A stretch of DNA of 64,000 nucleotides from Treponema sp. (GTDB taxonomy: Bacteria; Spirochaetota; Spirochaetia; Treponematales; Treponemataceae). The DNA lies in contig JAILEY010000031.1 of NCBI GenBank assembly GCA_024687165.1, positions 38,883 to 102,882 on the forward strand, written 5' to 3'. The notes below the pieces were generated by a model. It was not told the origin of the DNA. It was given only the letters and a program-made list of their open reading frames with translations, and ran no database searches. This document shows, in pieces, positions 63,004 to 64,000 of this stretch. The translations under genes were made by a program, and so were the position numbers. Numbering within the stretch: position 1 is the first letter of the stretch; every line of letters begins with the position of its first letter.

Positions 63004-63804
63004 TTACCCCCTAGTGGTATTAATATAATACATTAATTCAATAAACTTTCTGCGTTTTATCAACCCGTCTAATTCTATAATAATATTATTTTCGGCAGAG
63101 TCAACCGGATCTAAAGAAAAGCGCCGTTTTGCTTCCTTTTCGTCCAATTTATACCACCCTCTATTTTCATAGCTTTGCAGTTCCAAATATTCATACTCGA
63201 CTTTATTAAGTCGTACAATGGCAGTATGTCCGCCCACAGACAATTCGTATTCCTTTCCCGGCTGTATAAACTTTATTAATTCACGATATGCCTGTACTGG
63301 ATTATTTGTTTTTATCTGGTGCGCCTTAATTCCTTTTTTTGCTGACAAGCTGACAATATTATCTCTGTCACTAAACACTTCACGGCTGACACCGCCTCTA
63401 AAGTCAGAAACATTAAAGCCTGCTTTATTTGCTATGTATGTATGCGCCAATGTTGCGCAGTTTCCTTGAGTATCAAAGCCTGCAATACGTTCTATAATTT
63501 CGTTTTCTGCAGGTTGCTTCTTGTATGCTAAAAACGGATTTTTTTTAATGCCTTTTAATTTTGCTATTTTATGTACTAAAGTTTCCGTACTGTCTTCAAG
63601 GTTGTTTATAATTGTATCAGTTTCTTCCCGTGTCTTTAATGGCACAGCCTTTATTGGTGGACGTTTTAATTCTTTTACATCCGGCGTTTCATTTAAGGTT
63701 GTTGTCAATATTCCCCTCGGCTGTTTCCCGTCAATCGTGCCTATAAACTCACGGGCGCTGTCTCGCTGTATTCCAGTCTGCTTTGTAAAGTCCCGCGCTG
63801 CCAC
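63004..63804 (-). CDS. Phage-head-type protein fragment with papain-like toxin domain
   Basis: The frame is open from 63825 and the first usable start is GTG 63804 (266 residues), with no SD. It appears to be the 3' part of a larger gene cut off at the 5' side by the TGA at 63826-63828. The N-terminal part (KQTGIQRDSAREFIG, DGKQPRGI) resembles the end of phage minor head/MuF proteins. The C-terminal domain carries DTQGNCATLAHTYIANKAGF (Cys), VGGHTAIVRL (His) and EYEYLELQSYE (Gln/Glu), a Cys-His-Gln order seen in papain-like toxin or protease domains. This is inference. Its partner lies 3 bases downstream. Confidence 0.6.
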   Translation of the reverse strand: MAARDFTKQTGIQRDSAREFIGTIDGKQPRGILTTTLNETPDVKELKRPPIKAVPLKTREETDTIINNLEDSTETLVHKIAKLKGIKKNPFLAYKKQPAENEIIERIAGFDTQGNCATLAHTYIANKAGFNVSDFRGGVSREVFSDRDNIVSLSAKKGIKAHQIKTNNPVQAYRELIKFIQPGKEYELSVGGHTAIVRLNKVEYEYLELQSYENRGWYKLDEKEAKRRFSLDPVDSAENNIIIELDGLIKRRKFIELMYYINTTRG

Positions 63805-63828
63805 TTGTAAGGTTAACTTAGGAAGTCA

Positions 63829-63960
63829 GTTTAATTTCTTAATGCATTTTTTTTCTTTCTAAATCATAAATAAACCGGCGTAAGCGAAAGTCGGCATGAA
63901 AAGTATTATGATGTTTTTTGTATTTGGTTAATTACATTTAAATTGGTGCAAGGGAGTGTT
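63829..63960. other. Short intergenic region, nothing recognised
   Basis: About 130 bases separate the truncated phage-type gene from the next gene. No open frame, tRNA, attachment repeat or convincing promoter is seen, apart from the SD AGGGAG near its end. Confidence 0.4.
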
Positions 63961-64000
63961 GTGCAGGACGAAAATATTCTGTTTGTTGCCGTCGCGAAAG
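63961..64000 (+). CDS. Start of an unidentified gene (3' end outside window)
   Basis: GTG 63961 follows AGGGAG at 5-base spacing and opens a frame to the window edge: MQDENILFVAVAK. Only 13 residues are visible, too few to name the protein. The alternating hydrophobic beta-strand look (ILFVAVA) is compatible with many folds. Confidence 0.45.
   Translation, partial: MQDENILFVAVAK

Noticed and set aside
62507..64000. Attachment-site duplication of the tRNA-Phe 3' end
   Set aside because: No second copy of the tRNA 3' end sequence is visible up to the window edge, so integration at this tRNA is not supported here.

Overview
This window looks like the chromosome of a host-associated Treponema (Spirochaetota) of the gut, rumen or oral type. 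The evidence is a treponemal motA-motB-fliL-fliM-fliY-fliOPQR-flhB-flhA-flhF-flhG-sigma28 locus, a bacterial V-type ATPase operon of the E/DUF2764/A/B/D/I/K layout, a low-GC A/T-rich intergenic style, and tRNAs without an encoded CCA. The species cannot be fixed from this sequence alone.

Region 1 (1-19152) is one long plus-strand motility superoperon. It encodes the stator (MotA partial, MotB), FliL, the C-ring switch proteins FliM and FliY, the type III export gate FliO/P/Q/R, FlhB and FlhA, the placement proteins FlhF and FlhG, sigma-28, a FapA/DUF342 protein and three uncharacterised proteins. Two things interrupt the usual order. One is a second, secreted FliL-like gene between fliY and fliO, followed by a copied fragment of the fliY 3' end and its terminator. 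The other is a DUF1846 gene between flhB and flhA.

Region 2 (19252-32486) holds galM with its own leaderless-type promoter, the V-ATPase operon (20373-27748), feoAB for ferrous iron uptake, ispG and a secreted repeat-helix protein. Region 3 (32483-36494, minus) holds a polyprenyl-phosphate sugar-1-phosphate transferase, a very acidic SPOR-domain protein and a small secreted protein.

Region 4 (36565-44877) contains tRNA-Met; argF behind operator-like inverted repeats; a small secreted protein; a DHH phosphoesterase; a sigma-factor-like protein behind a candidate sigma-54 promoter; plsC; a 57-residue zinc-ribbon protein; rpsT; a bactofilin; rho; and rpmE with a structured leader. Region 5 (44895-58498) contains a chemoreceptor, an RlmI/K-type methyltransferase, a DEAD-box helicase, a YbiT-like ABC-F protein with a degenerate second ATPase half, an HD-GYP protein, an LD-carboxypeptidase, an iron(III)-type ABC transporter, a tRNA-Val/tRNA-Pro operon and an XRE regulator.

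Region 6 (58499-62613) carries HU, rpsF-ssb-rpsR-rplI-dnaB and tRNA-Phe. Region 7 (62613-64000) differs in kind. Just downstream of tRNA-Phe lies a quasi-palindromic element, then on the minus strand a 5'-truncated phage-head-type protein with a papain-like C-terminal domain and a small partner gene whose only well-placed start is AUA, closed by its own terminator. This is the clearest accessory and most novel-looking part of the window. A new plus-strand gene starts at 63961 and runs out of the window.
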